Part shown: positions 42,414-53,422 of the stretch, piece by piece
How positions within the stretch are numbered: position 1 is the stretch's first letter
Layout of the letters: every line of letters begins with the position of its first letter
NCBI RefSeq assembly: GCF_023585825.1
Contig: NZ_CP097751.1
Location: 62,001-126,000 of the forward strand
Reading direction: 5' to 3'
Source of the DNA: Candidatus Blochmanniella camponoti
GTDB taxonomy: Bacteria > Pseudomonadota > Gammaproteobacteria > Enterobacterales > Enterobacteriaceae
DNA length: 64,000 nt
Made by a program: the position numbers and the translations under genes
The notes under the pieces: generated by a model
Told to the model about the DNA's origin: nothing
Databases searched by the model: none
Seen by the model: only the letters and a program-made list of their open reading frames with translations

Positions 42414-44604
42414 AAATTATAAACATAATAATGAAAAAATAAAAAATGTTTTGTTATGTGCAAAATTTATTAGTTACTTCTATATACAAAAATAAATAAT
42501 ACGCACACATTTTATCTACTTAATCCGATCTTCTTTTCTTCAATCAAGAAAATTATAATTTTAAATATCAGCATTTAATTTCAATTATATATACAAGACC
42601 AAATCCATTTAATTTACATAAAATCTATCTGAATTTTTTTCATAAATTATATTTTTAAAAAATTATTTTTTTATTTATTCTTTTATAGAAAAACAACCAT
42701 GGATTAAATTATAAGCCCATTCTAAATAAAAATAATTAAAAGAAATAACAATCTATTGATAAACAATATTTAAATTCAATTAATTTCAATACACACTAAT
42801 TTATCATAAATTACACATACTTTAAAAGTATGAAAAATATCTACAAACATAATATCTTTCTTTTATTTAAACAAAAACTATTATCTTTCAAATTCGTTAA
42901 ATAATACATACAACACAATTAAAATCTTATTTATTGTATTAAATACAGCCCCTCAAATAACATATTAATTTCACTAAAATTTAACTATACCAAACTCAAA
43001 AAATCATATACTTCTATGTATAAAAACATGTCATCTTTTTTATTAAGAACTTATTCGTATCATATGCGCAATCTATATATGTTTTAATTATGACTCCCCT
43101 ATTATCTAAAATAAATTACATACCGCATATCCATCCATATTCAAACATTTATTTTAATTTTAAAGACCCAACAAAAATATATTCAAAAAAAATAATTCTT
43201 GATCCAAATCAAGATCATTTACAAATAAAAGCAACTTTAAATTATTATTACAATAAGCAATTAATTCTAGTATACTCCACACATAAATATCTTTAATAAT
43301 ATTACCATTGCATAAATTTTTCCAATTTTTCTCTACAGAACACAACTAATATTTAGTTGTTAACTAACCTTAATTAAAACCACTTCACGCATCTCCGCTG
43401 TGTATATACAATAAAATTGTATGCTATATAACTTAAAATTTCAAATAATTTACTTACCATTAATATTTTCTGTTTTTAAATACATACAACCACAATTTAA
43501 AAAACAACCCTATCAATATAAATTCATTAACAAACAATTATCACTATAATGACATATTTGCTAACATTTTTTATTTCACAATTAATAATAAAACACATCA
43601 AAATATGAGTTATATAGATTTATATTTCATATAATCACAACAACTCTACACCTAATTTACAGTTTATTATATAATGTTATTTTGGGTATCATCTATCACC
43701 AACTTATTTTAAAATTCCTCTAAAAATAATACATCCAACTTTATAGTCACATTGGCTATGTAAGAATAATTATTATAATGAATATTACATATTGAATTCG
43801 GTTAATAAAAATAGATTCAATCACTAAAGTTATATGCATATAAATTCATATATCTGCAGAAAGATATGCATACTTATTCAATGCTGCAATTCCCATTGCA
43901 AACAAAATTTATATATTAGTATAATACCATCAACAAACAATATTGATATTCATATATCAACATATATACTAATTTAATGACATTTTATCTATGAACAAAA
44001 ATCATCAAACTTAATTATTTTTTATTGTTATATCTAGTTTTTATTCATATCATTTTAATGTACACAAATCATTATTTGATACCTAATTCATTAGAATCTT
44101 GTCAATTAAAATTTCTATAAACACTAAAAATTGAATAATTTATTTCTATGCAATATTAAATATATATGATATGTGATATCATCATGGCTAAATATATTTA
44201 AACCAACATACTTACATGCATACTTATACTTAACCTATAATGAATGAAATGAAATGTGACCAACAAACGATAATAGTCTTTATTATAATCTTTATTTTTA
44301 ATAATTTAAGTAAAAATCCTTGTAAGTTTCCATTAATCACTGTTTTATAAACTCAATTAAAGATGAATGCATACCATCAATATAAATAAACTATATCTTG
44401 CATATATCTTGAATGTTTAAAATAATCCTTTTCTAAATACTATAACAATTTTTATTTTTAATAAAAAAATACCTTACTAATTACTAAATTAATTAATTAC
44501 ATTGACATAAATAAAAACATAATAAAAATAACCGTTTCATCTTCTTTATTGTAAACAAAGTTTCTCAATAAACTGTCTTTATATGTATATTGAATGTACA
44601 TATA

Positions 44605-44642
44605 TTAATAACATAAATAGTCTCATCTATTTATGTTATTAA
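44605..44642. repeat. 16-base-pair perfect inverted repeat in the ribA-trpE gap
   Basis: TTAATAACATAAATAG and its exact complement flank a six-base loop TCTCAT. No gene is adjacent on either side for more than 800 bases. It may be a fossil terminator of a lost gene. Confidence 0.45.
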
Positions 44643-45143
44643 ACACAATCTTAAGCTTTACATCGTAATTCAAATAATAAAAAATTCATATACACCCCAT
44701 GAAATAAACTTCATAGCTACTAATTAAAACATTTATATAAATATTTTTTATTAATTATTTTTACACCATTAAATAGCATAAAATTATACAAATATATTAT
44801 CCTAATGTTAGCTAAAAATTACCATTAAATTAACAAAGTAAACCAAATGTAACGACCAAATCGTTTTCATGGCGCAACATAATACGAAAAGTCATACATC
44901 TACAAAAATATATTCATAATATATTTACGTACGTATAAACATATATTTTGATAACATTATCTAGGTACACCTATTACATTCTATTATAGTTGATTATGCA
45001 ATAACACCCTTTCCAAAATAAAATCACCAAGACCTATAAAAACTAATAAAATATATATATTAATTATAATTAAATATAATTTAATATTTGTCACAATAAT
45101 TATACTTTAAATAAAAAACCATACATTTGATATTTATAGTAAT

Positions 45144-45177
45144 AATAGACAGCTTATTCACTAATAAGTTGTCTATT
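45144..45177. repeat. 15-base-pair hairpin upstream of the trp operon
   Basis: AATAGACAGCTTATT and AATAAGTTGTCTATT pair over 15 bases with one G-U and a four-base loop CACT, followed by AAATTAT. It lies just upstream of the candidate trp promoter. It may end a former upstream gene or act as a regulatory site. Confidence 0.4.
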
Positions 45178-45240
45178 AAATTATATAAATTAGTGTATTC
45201 AATTAAAAAATGTTTTTTACTATCCTTCAATTACTGCTAT

Positions 45241-45269
45241 TTGACATTTAAAAAAAAAAATAGTATTAC
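45241..45269 (+). promoter_or_regulatory. Candidate trp operon promoter
   Basis: A perfect -35 hexamer TTGACA (45241-45246) is followed after 17 bases by TATTAC (45264-45269, four of six matches to TATAAT). The spacer contains a run of 11 A. It would leave an untranslated leader of about 190 bases before trpE. No TrpR-box-like palindrome overlaps it. Confidence 0.35.
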
Positions 45270-45464
45270 TAATACCATTAGCATTCGTATATCTATAAAA
45301 TAAATATAATCACATCACAATAAAAATAAGTATTCTCTCATTGAAACCGTTTCTAGTAATTAAGCAATTATTTAGAATGTTACTATGCTTGAAGATATTG
45401 CAATTAGATCCTTAAATATAAATGAGGTTTTTGATAAATAAATCACTGGGAAATTTAAAAAATA

Positions 45465-47027
45465 ATGAGATATCAAAAAAATCGGATGAAATGTCTAAAT
45501 ATTCAAGTGCGCTATCATTCTAATCCAGCAGCTGTTTTTAATCAATTATGCAATAACCGTAATTCGACATTATTATTAGAATCAGCAGAAATTAATAAAA
45601 AACACAACATAGAAAGTATGATGATTATTGATAGCGCATTGCGTATTACCGCTTATGGCTCAACCGTTACTGTACAAGCTTTAACTAAAAACGGCGCAAG
45701 TTTACTCCCATTACTAGTACAAACGTTACCCACAAAAATACAAATTCATAAAACTTCTGACAGCATCAAATTTACGTTTCCTACAACACAGACAATGACT
45801 GACGAAGATACACGTCTACGATCGATTTCAATATTTGACTGTCTACGCTCATTGTTAAAAATAATACAACCTCTTCACAATACCCCCAAAGCTACATTTT
45901 TGGGAGGTTTATTTTCCTACGATTTAATATCTTGTTTTGAATATTTTCCTCAATTAATTAATACTTATAAATGCCCAGACTACTGCTTCTATTTAGCCGA
46001 AACATTATTAGTGTTTGACCATCAAAAATATACTGCTTCGTTACAAATTACCTTGTTTAGTCCAAATATCTTAGAAAAAGATCGATTACAAACCAGAATG
46101 AATCAATTAAAAACCCAAATTAATCAAACACCACAATCTATTCCTTATAAAAAAATACGCAATATGACACTACGCTGTGATCCAAATGACGAAAAATATA
46201 AACGAATTATACGTAAAATACAAAGATCTATACGTCAAGGAGAAATATTACAAGCTGTCCCTTCACGACGATTTTTTCTTCCATGTCCTTCACCATTAGC
46301 GGCATATCATGTATTAAAAACTAATAATCCTAGTCCCTATATGTTTTTTATGCAAGACATAGCATTTACACTTTTCGGAGCTTCTCCTGAAAGTTCTTTA
46401 AAATACAATGCAGATACTCGACAAATTGAAATTTACCCCATCGCTGGTACGCGAGCTAGAACTTATCGTACTGATGGATCATTGGATACAGATTCAGATA
46501 ACCGTATAGAATTAGAAATGCGCTTAAATCATAAAGAATTATCAGAACATCTCATGTTAGTAGACTTAGCAAGAAATGATTTAGCACGTGTCTGTAAAGC
46601 GGGTAGCCGTTATGTCGCTGATTTATTAAAAGTAGATAGATACTCTTTTGTTATGCATTTAGTGTCTAGAGTAGTAGGAGAATTGCGTCATGATCTTGAT
46701 GCGCTACATGCCTATCGTGCATGTATGAATATGGGCACATTAACTGGAGCTCCAAAAATTAGAGCTATGGAACTTATTTATGAAGTAGAAGGTACACGTC
46801 GTAACACTTACGGAGGCGCTATTGGATACTTAACTGGTGCTGGAAATTTAGACACATGTATCATCATTCGATCAGCCTACGTCACAAATCAAATAGCTAC
46901 AGTACAAGCAGGAGCGGGTATAGTAATAGATTCCATACCTCAATCAGAAGCTGATGAAAGTCGTAGCAAAGCACGCGCAGTTTTACTTGCCATCTCTGCA
47001 GCACATGGTTCTAAGGAGTTATTTTAA
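45465..47027 (+). CDS. trpE: Anthranilate synthase component I
   Basis: TrpE makes anthranilate from chorismate with ammonia supplied by TrpG. The 520 residues equal E. coli's length. Signatures include [68 protein letters not shown] and [10 protein letters not shown]. The tryptophan-binding LLES motif (residues 37-40, S40 as in E. coli) is kept, so feedback inhibition may still operate. It heads trpEGDCBA; a second ATG eight codons in is possible. No leader peptide with tandem tryptophans lies upstream. Confidence 0.97.
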   Translation: MRYQKNRMKCLNIQVRYHSNPAAVFNQLCNNRNSTLLLESAEINKKHNIESMMIIDSALRITAYGSTVTVQALTKNGASLLPLLVQTLPTKIQIHKTSDSIKFTFPTTQTMTDEDTRLRSISIFDCLRSLLKIIQPLHNTPKATFLGGLFSYDLISCFEYFPQLINTYKCPDYCFYLAETLLVFDHQKYTASLQITLFSPNILEKDRLQTRMNQLKTQINQTPQSIPYKKIRNMTLRCDPNDEKYKRIIRKIQRSIRQGEILQAVPSRRFFLPCPSPLAAYHVLKTNNPSPYMFFMQDIAFTLFGASPESSLKYNADTRQIEIYPIAGTRARTYRTDGSLDTDSDNRIELEMRLNHKELSEHLMLVDLARNDLARVCKAGSRYVADLLKVDRYSFVMHLVSRVVGELRHDLDALHAYRACMNMGTLTGAPKIRAMELIYEVEGTRRNTYGGAIGYLTGAGNLDTCIIIRSAYVTNQIATVQAGAGIVIDSIPQSEADESRSKARAVLLAISAAHGSKELF

Positions 47028-47029
47028 CA

Positions 47030-47644
47030 ATGGTTAACGTAATATTACTAGATAACATTGACTCATTTACGTACAATTTAGTAGATCAGTTACGCAATCA
47101 CGGTCATCAAGTATTGATATATACTAATCAACTACCTGCATCAATCATTATTGATACACTATCAAATATGGTAAACCCAATTTTAATGTTATCTCCAGGT
47201 CCTGGGTCCCCTAGTAAAGCTGGATGCATGGCAAAATTGATAGCACAATTACGCAGACAAATCCCAATCATTGGGATTTGTCTGGGATATCAAGCCATTG
47301 TAGAATTTTATGGAGGGCACATATCGCGATCAAAAGAAATTTTTCATGGAAAATCTTCTTTGATATATCATGACAATTCAGCTATGTTTTCTAATATACC
47401 AAACCCTTTTTTAGTAGGACGATACCATTCATTAATAGGTAGTTGTATACCAAATAATTTAAAAATTAATGCTTATTACAATAAACACACAGCAATGGCA
47501 GTACGTAATGACTCTGATCGGATTTGCGGGTTTCAATTCCATCCCGAATCTATTTTAACTACTCATGGAACGCAACTTATTCAGCAAACTATCGCATGGG
47601 CAATATGCTTATACAAGGAAAAAATAACATGCAAGACATCTTAG
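47030..47644 (+). CDS. trpG: Anthranilate synthase component II (glutamine amidotransferase)
   Basis: TrpG releases ammonia from glutamine for TrpE. The 204-residue class I amidotransferase shows [28 protein letters not shown], the catalytic cysteine in GICLGYQAI, and the catalytic His/Glu in [10 protein letters not shown]. In E. coli TrpG is fused to TrpD; here it is a separate gene that ends just after trpD begins. It follows the trpE stop codon by two bases, with AAGGAG near the end of trpE. Confidence 0.96.
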   Translation: MVNVILLDNIDSFTYNLVDQLRNHGHQVLIYTNQLPASIIIDTLSNMVNPILMLSPGPGSPSKAGCMAKLIAQLRRQIPIIGICLGYQAIVEFYGGHISRSKEIFHGKSSLIYHDNSAMFSNIPNPFLVGRYHSLIGSCIPNNLKINAYYNKHTAMAVRNDSDRICGFQFHPESILTTHGTQLIQQTIAWAICLYKEKITCKTS

Positions 47645-48654
47645 ACACTTTATATCAAGGTAAAAATATTAACCGAAAACAAAGTGAAGCATTATTACGT
47701 TCCATAATAAAAGAAAGATTGTCTGCAATACAAATTGCATCGGCACTTATTAGTATGAAAATACGTGGAGAGACCTTTGAAGAAATTGTAGGTGCTGTGA
47801 ATATATTATTAACTCATGCTAAACCTTTTCCTCGTCCAAACAGCTTGTTTGCAGACATTACAGGCACCGGAGGAGACAATAGTAACACTATCAATATTTC
47901 TACAACTAGCGCCATTGTAGCTTCAACTTGCGGCGCAAAAATTATTAAACATGGTAACCGTAGTATATCTAATCTAATGGGATCAATGGACTTACTAGAA
48001 CAACATTGTTTGATGATCAGCAATCCGCAACAAGCACGTAAAAACTTCGATGAATTAGGTATATGCTTTTTATATGCTCCGCAATACTATACAGTGCTGC
48101 ATCGCATAATGCCCATACGTAAGCAATTAAAAACTCCTACATTATTTAATATAGTAGGTCCATTGATTAATCCATCCAAACCTCCATTAACGCTTATTGG
48201 TGTATATAAAAAAGAATTATTATCGCCTATAATCCGAATATTACAATTACTTAAATATAATCACGCTATAGTAGTGCATTGCGGGGGAATTGATGAAGTG
48301 GGATTACACTCCCCTACTCATGTAGCAGAACTATACAATAACATCATAAATAATTATATTTTGACAGCATCAGATTTTGGATTGGACTCTTATCCAATAG
48401 AAATATTACGTTGTTATTCGAGAAAACAAGCCCACGAATACATGATTGATATATTAAAAGGAAGAGGAAAACCTGCGCATTCAGCTGTAATAGCAGCCAA
48501 TGTAGCATTATTATTAAAATTATTTGGGTATAACAATCTACGCGCTAATGCACAACTAGCTTTAGAAACAATGCATCATGGCATACCTTACACTCGTTTA
48601 AGTTCTTTATCAAAAACTAAGATACAAAATCATGCAACACACAATGCTCGATAA
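47629..48654 (+). CDS. trpD: Anthranilate phosphoribosyltransferase
   Basis: TrpD joins anthranilate to phosphoribosyl pyrophosphate. The ATG at 47629 is preceded by AAGGAA and gives 341 residues starting [12 protein letters not shown], which matches the transferase part of E. coli TrpD. Motifs are [36 protein letters not shown], and [12 protein letters not shown]. It overlaps trpG by 16 bases, so a former fusion has probably been split or never formed, and translation is likely coupled. A longer in-frame start inside trpG (47524) is unlikely. Confidence 0.96.
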   Translation: MQDILDTLYQGKNINRKQSEALLRSIIKERLSAIQIASALISMKIRGETFEEIVGAVNILLTHAKPFPRPNSLFADITGTGGDNSNTINISTTSAIVASTCGAKIIKHGNRSISNLMGSMDLLEQHCLMISNPQQARKNFDELGICFLYAPQYYTVLHRIMPIRKQLKTPTLFNIVGPLINPSKPPLTLIGVYKKELLSPIIRILQLLKYNHAIVVHCGGIDEVGLHSPTHVAELYNNIINNYILTASDFGLDSYPIEILRCYSRKQAHEYMIDILKGRGKPAHSAVIAANVALLLKLFGYNNLRANAQLALETMHHGIPYTRLSSLSKTKIQNHATHNAR

Positions 48655-50002
48655 AATTTTATCATATAAAAAAATATGGATAGCTGATCAAAAAAAACAA
48701 CATTCATTACATATTTTAAAAAGCAAAACACAAGCAAGCAATCGTGATTTTTATAGCGCTGTGTCTCGCAATAAATATCAAACAATATTTATATTAGAAT
48801 GTAAGAAAGCGTCTCCTTCTAAAGGTATCATTTGTAATGATTTTGATCCTATCAAAATAGCACAAACTTATAAAAATTACTCCTCAGTGATTTCAGTATT
48901 AACTGATAATAAATACTTTCATGGAAATTTTGATATTTTACATCAAGTGAGCAACATCGTAGAACAACCAATATTATGTAAAGATTTCTTTATTTCAGAA
49001 TGGCAAATTTATTTTGCACGCTTACATAAAGCTGATGCTATTTTACTAATGTTATCAATTTTAGATGATGCAACCTATCAAAAATTGGTCAAAATAGCTC
49101 ATACATTATGCATGGGGGTACTAACAGAAATCGCAAACGAAGATGAATTAAAGCGCGCTAAATATTTGGGAGCTAAAGTCATCGGTATAAATAATCGTAA
49201 TCTGAATGATCTGTCCGTTGATTTAAATCGCACTATTACTCTAAGCAAAGATATACCTGACACAATCACTGTAATCAGCGAGTCTGGTATTAGCAATCAT
49301 TGTCATATAAGAAAACTTAGACAATATGTCAATGGATTTTTAATAGGCACGATATTAATGTCTCAACCAAATCTTAATACAGCCATTAAAAAATTAATTT
49401 TAGGAGAAAATAAAATATGTGGACTAACTCGAGTGAGAGACGCTGATATTGCATACAAATCAGGTGCAATATATGGAGGACTGATTTTTGTTCCCACTTC
49501 ACCTCGCTACATAAATATCACAATTGCACAACGTATTGTTTCTTGTGTAAAACATTTAAGTTATGTTGGTGTGTTTTGTAATGCTATAATTTCTTATATT
49601 GTTACCATAGTTAACATATTAGGACTAGCAGCAGTTCAGCTTCATGGCGTAGAAGATCAAGATTATATTAATATTCTACGGACACAATTACCCATGACAT
49701 GTCATATATGGAAAAGTATTAATATGAATCACAGACCATTGTCGAAATGTAATATACTGAACGTGGACCGCTATTTAGCAGATAATGGAGGGGGTAGTGG
49801 AAAAACCTTTGATTGGGCACTGCTCTCTAGTATGCAATTAGATAAAGTAATTTTAGCCGGAGGATTAACAGTAAACAATTGTAATGAAGCGGTGCGCATA
49901 GGTTGTTTAGGTTTAGATTTTAATTCTGGAGTTGAAATTAAACCAGGTATTAAAAATCACCAGAAACTCATCAAAGTCTTCCAAATAATCAGGTCTTATT
50001 AA
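48632..50002 (+). CDS. trpC: Indole-3-glycerol phosphate synthase / phosphoribosylanthranilate isomerase
   Basis: This fused enzyme does two steps: isomerisation of phosphoribosylanthranilate and ring closure to indole-glycerol phosphate. The N-terminal TrpC barrel (about residues 1-255) has ILECKKASPSKGII, CKDFFISEWQIY, GINNRNLNDLSVDL and VISESGI. The C-terminal TrpF barrel (about 256-456) has KICGLTRVRDAD, GLIFVPTSPRY and VQLHGVE. The 456 residues match E. coli (452-453). It overlaps trpD by 23 bases. Confidence 0.96.
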   Translation: MQHTMLDKILSYKKIWIADQKKQHSLHILKSKTQASNRDFYSAVSRNKYQTIFILECKKASPSKGIICNDFDPIKIAQTYKNYSSVISVLTDNKYFHGNFDILHQVSNIVEQPILCKDFFISEWQIYFARLHKADAILLMLSILDDATYQKLVKIAHTLCMGVLTEIANEDELKRAKYLGAKVIGINNRNLNDLSVDLNRTITLSKDIPDTITVISESGISNHCHIRKLRQYVNGFLIGTILMSQPNLNTAIKKLILGENKICGLTRVRDADIAYKSGAIYGGLIFVPTSPRYINITIAQRIVSCVKHLSYVGVFCNAIISYIVTIVNILGLAAVQLHGVEDQDYINILRTQLPMTCHIWKSINMNHRPLSKCNILNVDRYLADNGGGSGKTFDWALLSSMQLDKVILAGGLTVNNCNEAVRIGCLGLDFNSGVEIKPGIKNHQKLIKVFQIIRSY

Positions 50003-50044
50003 AGGAATATATATTTCAAATCATTAAAAAATAAAGTAATCAAT

Positions 50045-51235
50045 ATGATAAAATTAAAATCCTATTTTGGAGAATTTGGAGGTATGTATGTACCACAAAT
50101 TCTAATACCAGCGCTAACTCAATTAGAAGAAGCATTTATATCGGCTCAAGATGATGCTGTTTTCCAAAAAGAACTCAAATATCTTTTAAATCACTACGCC
50201 GGTCGTCCCACTCCTTTAACATTATGTAGAAATTTAACAAAAGGAACTCGCGCTAAACTGTATTTAAAACGTGAGGACTTATTACATGGAGGATCTCATA
50301 AAACCAACCAAGTATTAGGACAAGCTTTATTAGCAAAACGTATGTCTAAAACAGAAATAATCGCTGAAACTGGTGCCGGACAACATGGAGTTGCTGTTTC
50401 CATTGCAGCATCTCTTTTAGGATTAAAATGTCGTATTTATATGGGATCTAAAGATATAAAACGTCAAAAACTCAACGTTTTGAGAATGCAATTAATGGGC
50501 ACACAAGTTATTCCAGTACATCGTGGATCTGAAACTTTAAAAGATGCTTGTAACGAAGCCATGCGCGAATGGTCGAAAACTTATGAATACACTCATTATA
50601 TGCTTGGTACAGCTGCTGGACCTCATCCTTTTCCCACAATCGTTAGAGAATTTCAACGTATTATTGGAAAAGAAACATACAAACAAATACAAAAATATGA
50701 GCAATGCTTACCAGATGCAATTATTGCTTGCGTAGGAGGGGGATCTAATGCTATTGGCATATTTTCCGATTTTATTGACATACCATCAGTGCAGTTATTA
50801 GGTGTAGAAGCTGGAGGATTAGGTATAGATACTGAATATCATGGTGCTGTTTTACAACATGGAAGTATAGGAATTTATTTTGGTATGAAAACTTCAATCT
50901 TACAATCTTCAGAAGGACAGGTAAAAAACTCTTATTCTATTTCCGCTGGTCTTGATTTCCCATCTGTCGGTCCAGAACATGTTTATCTCAAAAATACTGG
51001 CCGGGTACAGTATGTATCTGTTAATGATATGGAAGCCATAACAGCTTTTAAGAAATTATCTATTCATGAAGGAATTATTCCAGCTCTAGAATCTGCTCAT
51101 GCTTTAGCTCATGCACTAAAAATAATTCAAAAACAACCAAATAAAGCACAAATTTTAATAGTTAATTTGTCTGGACGTGGAGATAAAGACATTTCTATAG
51201 TTCATAATGCATTACAAAAAGAAAGAGATACATAA
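50045..51235 (+). CDS. trpB: Tryptophan synthase beta chain
   Basis: TrpB condenses indole with serine using PLP. The 396 residues (E. coli 397) show [17 protein letters not shown], the PLP lysine in [26 protein letters not shown], the phosphate-binding [12 protein letters not shown], and NLSGRGDKD at the C-terminus. It is followed after two bases by trpA, so coupled translation is likely. Confidence 0.97.
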   Translation: MIKLKSYFGEFGGMYVPQILIPALTQLEEAFISAQDDAVFQKELKYLLNHYAGRPTPLTLCRNLTKGTRAKLYLKREDLLHGGSHKTNQVLGQALLAKRMSKTEIIAETGAGQHGVAVSIAASLLGLKCRIYMGSKDIKRQKLNVLRMQLMGTQVIPVHRGSETLKDACNEAMREWSKTYEYTHYMLGTAAGPHPFPTIVREFQRIIGKETYKQIQKYEQCLPDAIIACVGGGSNAIGIFSDFIDIPSVQLLGVEAGGLGIDTEYHGAVLQHGSIGIYFGMKTSILQSSEGQVKNSYSISAGLDFPSVGPEHVYLKNTGRVQYVSVNDMEAITAFKKLSIHEGIIPALESAHALAHALKIIQKQPNKAQILIVNLSGRGDKDISIVHNALQKERDT

Positions 51236-51237
51236 CA

Positions 51238-52068
51238 ATGAATCGTTACAAAAAATTATTTACACATTTAAAGCAAAAAAAAATGGGAGCATTTGTTCCT
51301 TTTATTACTGTAGGATATCCCGATCCTATTTCTTTTATGCATATCATCGATATATTAGTGTCTTCAGGTTCCGATGCACTAGAATTAGGAATACCATTTT
51401 CTGATCCTATATCAGATGGACCTATAATACAAAAGAGTATGGAACGTGCTTTCAAATCAGGTATGAATTTTTCACGTTGTGTGACGATACTACACAATAT
51501 TCGCAACAAATATCCAAATCTTCCCATCGGATTACTAATTTATGCAAATTTAGTCTTTAAAAATGGAATAGATAATTTCTATTCATGTTGCTCAAAACTA
51601 GATATAGATTCCATATTAATTCCTGACCTTCCTGTAGAAGAAAGTCTACCGTTTTATAATGCTGCTATACAACATAAAATAGCCCATATTTTTATTTGCC
51701 CACCTAATGCTACCGAAAAATTAATCCATAACATTACCACTCTCGGACACGGATACATCTATTTATTATCCCGTCCCGGAGTAACTGGAATTGATATTAA
51801 TACAAAAAAAATTTATAATGCTATATTACATAATATAATTAAATGTATCCAAAAACAAAAAAAAAAATTACCTATACTGCAAGGTTTTGGAATACACACA
51901 CCGCTTCAAGCTCAAGAATCATTATTATTAGGAACTTCTGGGATCATTACCGGTTCTAAAATTGCAAGCATTATAGAAGAAAATATATCTAACACAGAAC
52001 TAGCGTTTAAGAAAATAGAAAAATTAGTACGTCTTATGAAAACATCCATGTGTTCTATTATTAATTAG
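51238..52068 (+). CDS. trpA: Tryptophan synthase alpha chain
   Basis: TrpA cleaves indole-glycerol phosphate and passes indole through a tunnel to TrpB. The 276 residues (E. coli 268) include PFITVGYPDP, the catalytic Glu and Asp in LELGIPFSDPISDGP, and the GSKIASII end of the barrel. An 11-A run inside the frame (51857-51867) encodes KKK and is prone to slippage. It ends the trp operon. Confidence 0.96.
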   Translation: MNRYKKLFTHLKQKKMGAFVPFITVGYPDPISFMHIIDILVSSGSDALELGIPFSDPISDGPIIQKSMERAFKSGMNFSRCVTILHNIRNKYPNLPIGLLIYANLVFKNGIDNFYSCCSKLDIDSILIPDLPVEESLPFYNAAIQHKIAHIFICPPNATEKLIHNITTLGHGYIYLLSRPGVTGIDINTKKIYNAILHNIIKCIQKQKKKLPILQGFGIHTPLQAQESLLLGTSGIITGSKIASIIEENISNTELAFKKIEKLVRLMKTSMCSIIN

Positions 52069-52514
52069 AATTAGTAATAATAGGTGTTTTTCTATTCTTT
52101 TTTAACAAAAAACCGAACGATTATAGATGATAATCATCAAAATTAGTACACAAATCCTTATAAATGCTCCAAAATACATTATATTAGATTTAATATTACT
52201 TTGATATACAAAATGTTATTACAATACTTATTAATCTCTGTATGCAAACACATTAAACTTATAAATGTATCTACGCGTACAATACATCGACAATACGTTG
52301 ACTCAAAAATATTCAGTTCATTATAACTAATAATATTATCAAAAAATTGCAAATATAAGTACTCCCTAAACAATATGTTGAATATAATTATTTATAGAAT
52401 CACATTATATTTTAATTAAAATTAAATAATTTAATCATATTTCACGAATTCAATTTTAAAGAAATATGACCTCTTTATTTTCAAAAAATATTTTTTGGAA
52501 AAAATATAAAAATT
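52069..52514. other. Gap trpA-yciC
   Basis: About 446 AT-rich bases. A weak terminator-like hairpin lies just after trpA (52079-52103). No ORF is supported in the rest. Confidence 0.4.
52079..52103 (+). terminator. Possible trp operon terminator
   Basis: AATAG (52079-52083) pairs with CTATT (52092-52096) around an eight-base loop, followed by C and a six-T run. The stem is short, so this is tentative. It lies ten bases after the trpA stop codon. Confidence 0.3.
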
Positions 52515-53252
52515 ATGATAATCAAAGTATCTCAAGACGTATTATGTTTTATTCGTAATTATTACATTAATATTATAACTCTAATACTAGCTACAACAGT
52601 AATTCAAGCTAGCTTAGATTACATCTTATTACCAAAAAAAGAAGATCTCATATTTATGAATAATTTTATTAATGGGAGCTTACAAGACATGATCAAAGAG
52701 TTATCGTCAGATCAACAGTATATTTTATTAAAATTATCTGCTGCTAATAGTATTTCTAAGCTTTTAAGTAGTACTTTTTTATTCGGCAATATACTAACCA
52801 TGTTGCATGTTTTATCTACTACCAATAAAAATAAACAATCTTTCAATATAATAAACATTATTAAGTCAGCAATACCATTATTTCCAAAATTATTGCTATT
52901 AATTTTTTACACTACGTTGTGCATACAACTGGGATTAATGATAGCAATTGTTCCAGGTATTCTATTAGCCATTATAATTAGCCTAACTCCGGTTATGCTT
53001 ATCACTAATAATATATCTATCATGGAAGCTATACGCCTTAGTATAAAAATAAGCTATCGCAACATTCATTTGACTACACCACCAATACTATTATGGTTTC
53101 TAATGAAAACTATACTTATACTAATATTAATCCATTATTTCCATTCTTGGATCTTCATTGTTAAGATTTTAACAAACACCACGAACAATATATTATCTGT
53201 AATTATTTTAATTTATTTATATCGCTTATATATGATTATCAGAACAGTATGA
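52515..53252 (+). CDS. yciC: YciC family (UPF0259) inner-membrane protein
   Basis: This 245-residue hydrophobic protein matches E. coli YciC (247 residues) in length, spacing of about six membrane helices, and segments such as SSDQQYILLKLSAANS, IPLFPKLLLLIFYTTL, IVPGILLAIIISLTPVM and IYLYRLYMIIR. Its function is not established. In E. coli it is followed by yciB, yciA and tonB; the first two are missing here and tonB is convergent. Confidence 0.88.
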   Translation: MIIKVSQDVLCFIRNYYINIITLILATTVIQASLDYILLPKKEDLIFMNNFINGSLQDMIKELSSDQQYILLKLSAANSISKLLSSTFLFGNILTMLHVLSTTNKNKQSFNIINIIKSAIPLFPKLLLLIFYTTLCIQLGLMIAIVPGILLAIIISLTPVMLITNNISIMEAIRLSIKISYRNIHLTTPPILLWFLMKTILILILIHYFHSWIFIVKILTNTTNNILSVIILIYLYRLYMIIRTV

Positions 53253-53305
53253 AATTATTAATTTTTTAAAAAAATTTTATTTATATTTATATTAAAAAAT
53301 AACTA

Positions 53306-53328
53306 ATATACAGAAAAAACCTGTATAT
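53306..53328 (-). terminator. Hairpin between convergent yciC and tonB
   Basis: ATATACAG pairs with CTGTATAT around the loop AAAAAAC. On the minus strand it is followed by TTAGTTATTTTTTAA, so it best suits the end of tonB. It lies between the stop codons of the convergent genes. Confidence 0.45.
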
Positions 53329-53422
53329 ATTGCAACCCGAAATAATAAATTATTCAATTGATTAAAATCATTATTTTCACATAAACCTGCAAATCAATTT
53401 ACTAACATAACCATATGTAATA

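Larger units (their letters stand above)
42414..45464. other. 3 kb gene-free gap ribA-trpE
   Basis: This is the longest empty stretch in the window. No ORF resembles a known protein. E. coli has topA, yciN, sohB, yciK, btuR, rluB, yciO and others in the corresponding interval. Seen here are perfect hairpins at 44605-44642 and 45144-45177, a small one at about 43346-43366 (ACAACTAA/TTAGTTGT), and a candidate trp promoter at the right end. The remainder is AT-rich and featureless to me. Confidence 0.5.

Noticed and set aside
43090-43296. 68-codon plus-strand frame in the ribA-trpE gap
   Set aside because: No recognisable motif, no ribosome site, composition like the surrounding spacer, and an overlapping frame on the other strand; chance ORFs of this length are expected in such AT-rich sequence.
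45270-45464. Search for a trp leader peptide and attenuator upstream of trpE
   Set aside because: Short frames here contain no tandem tryptophan codons, and no pair of alternative hairpins with a T-run was seen.
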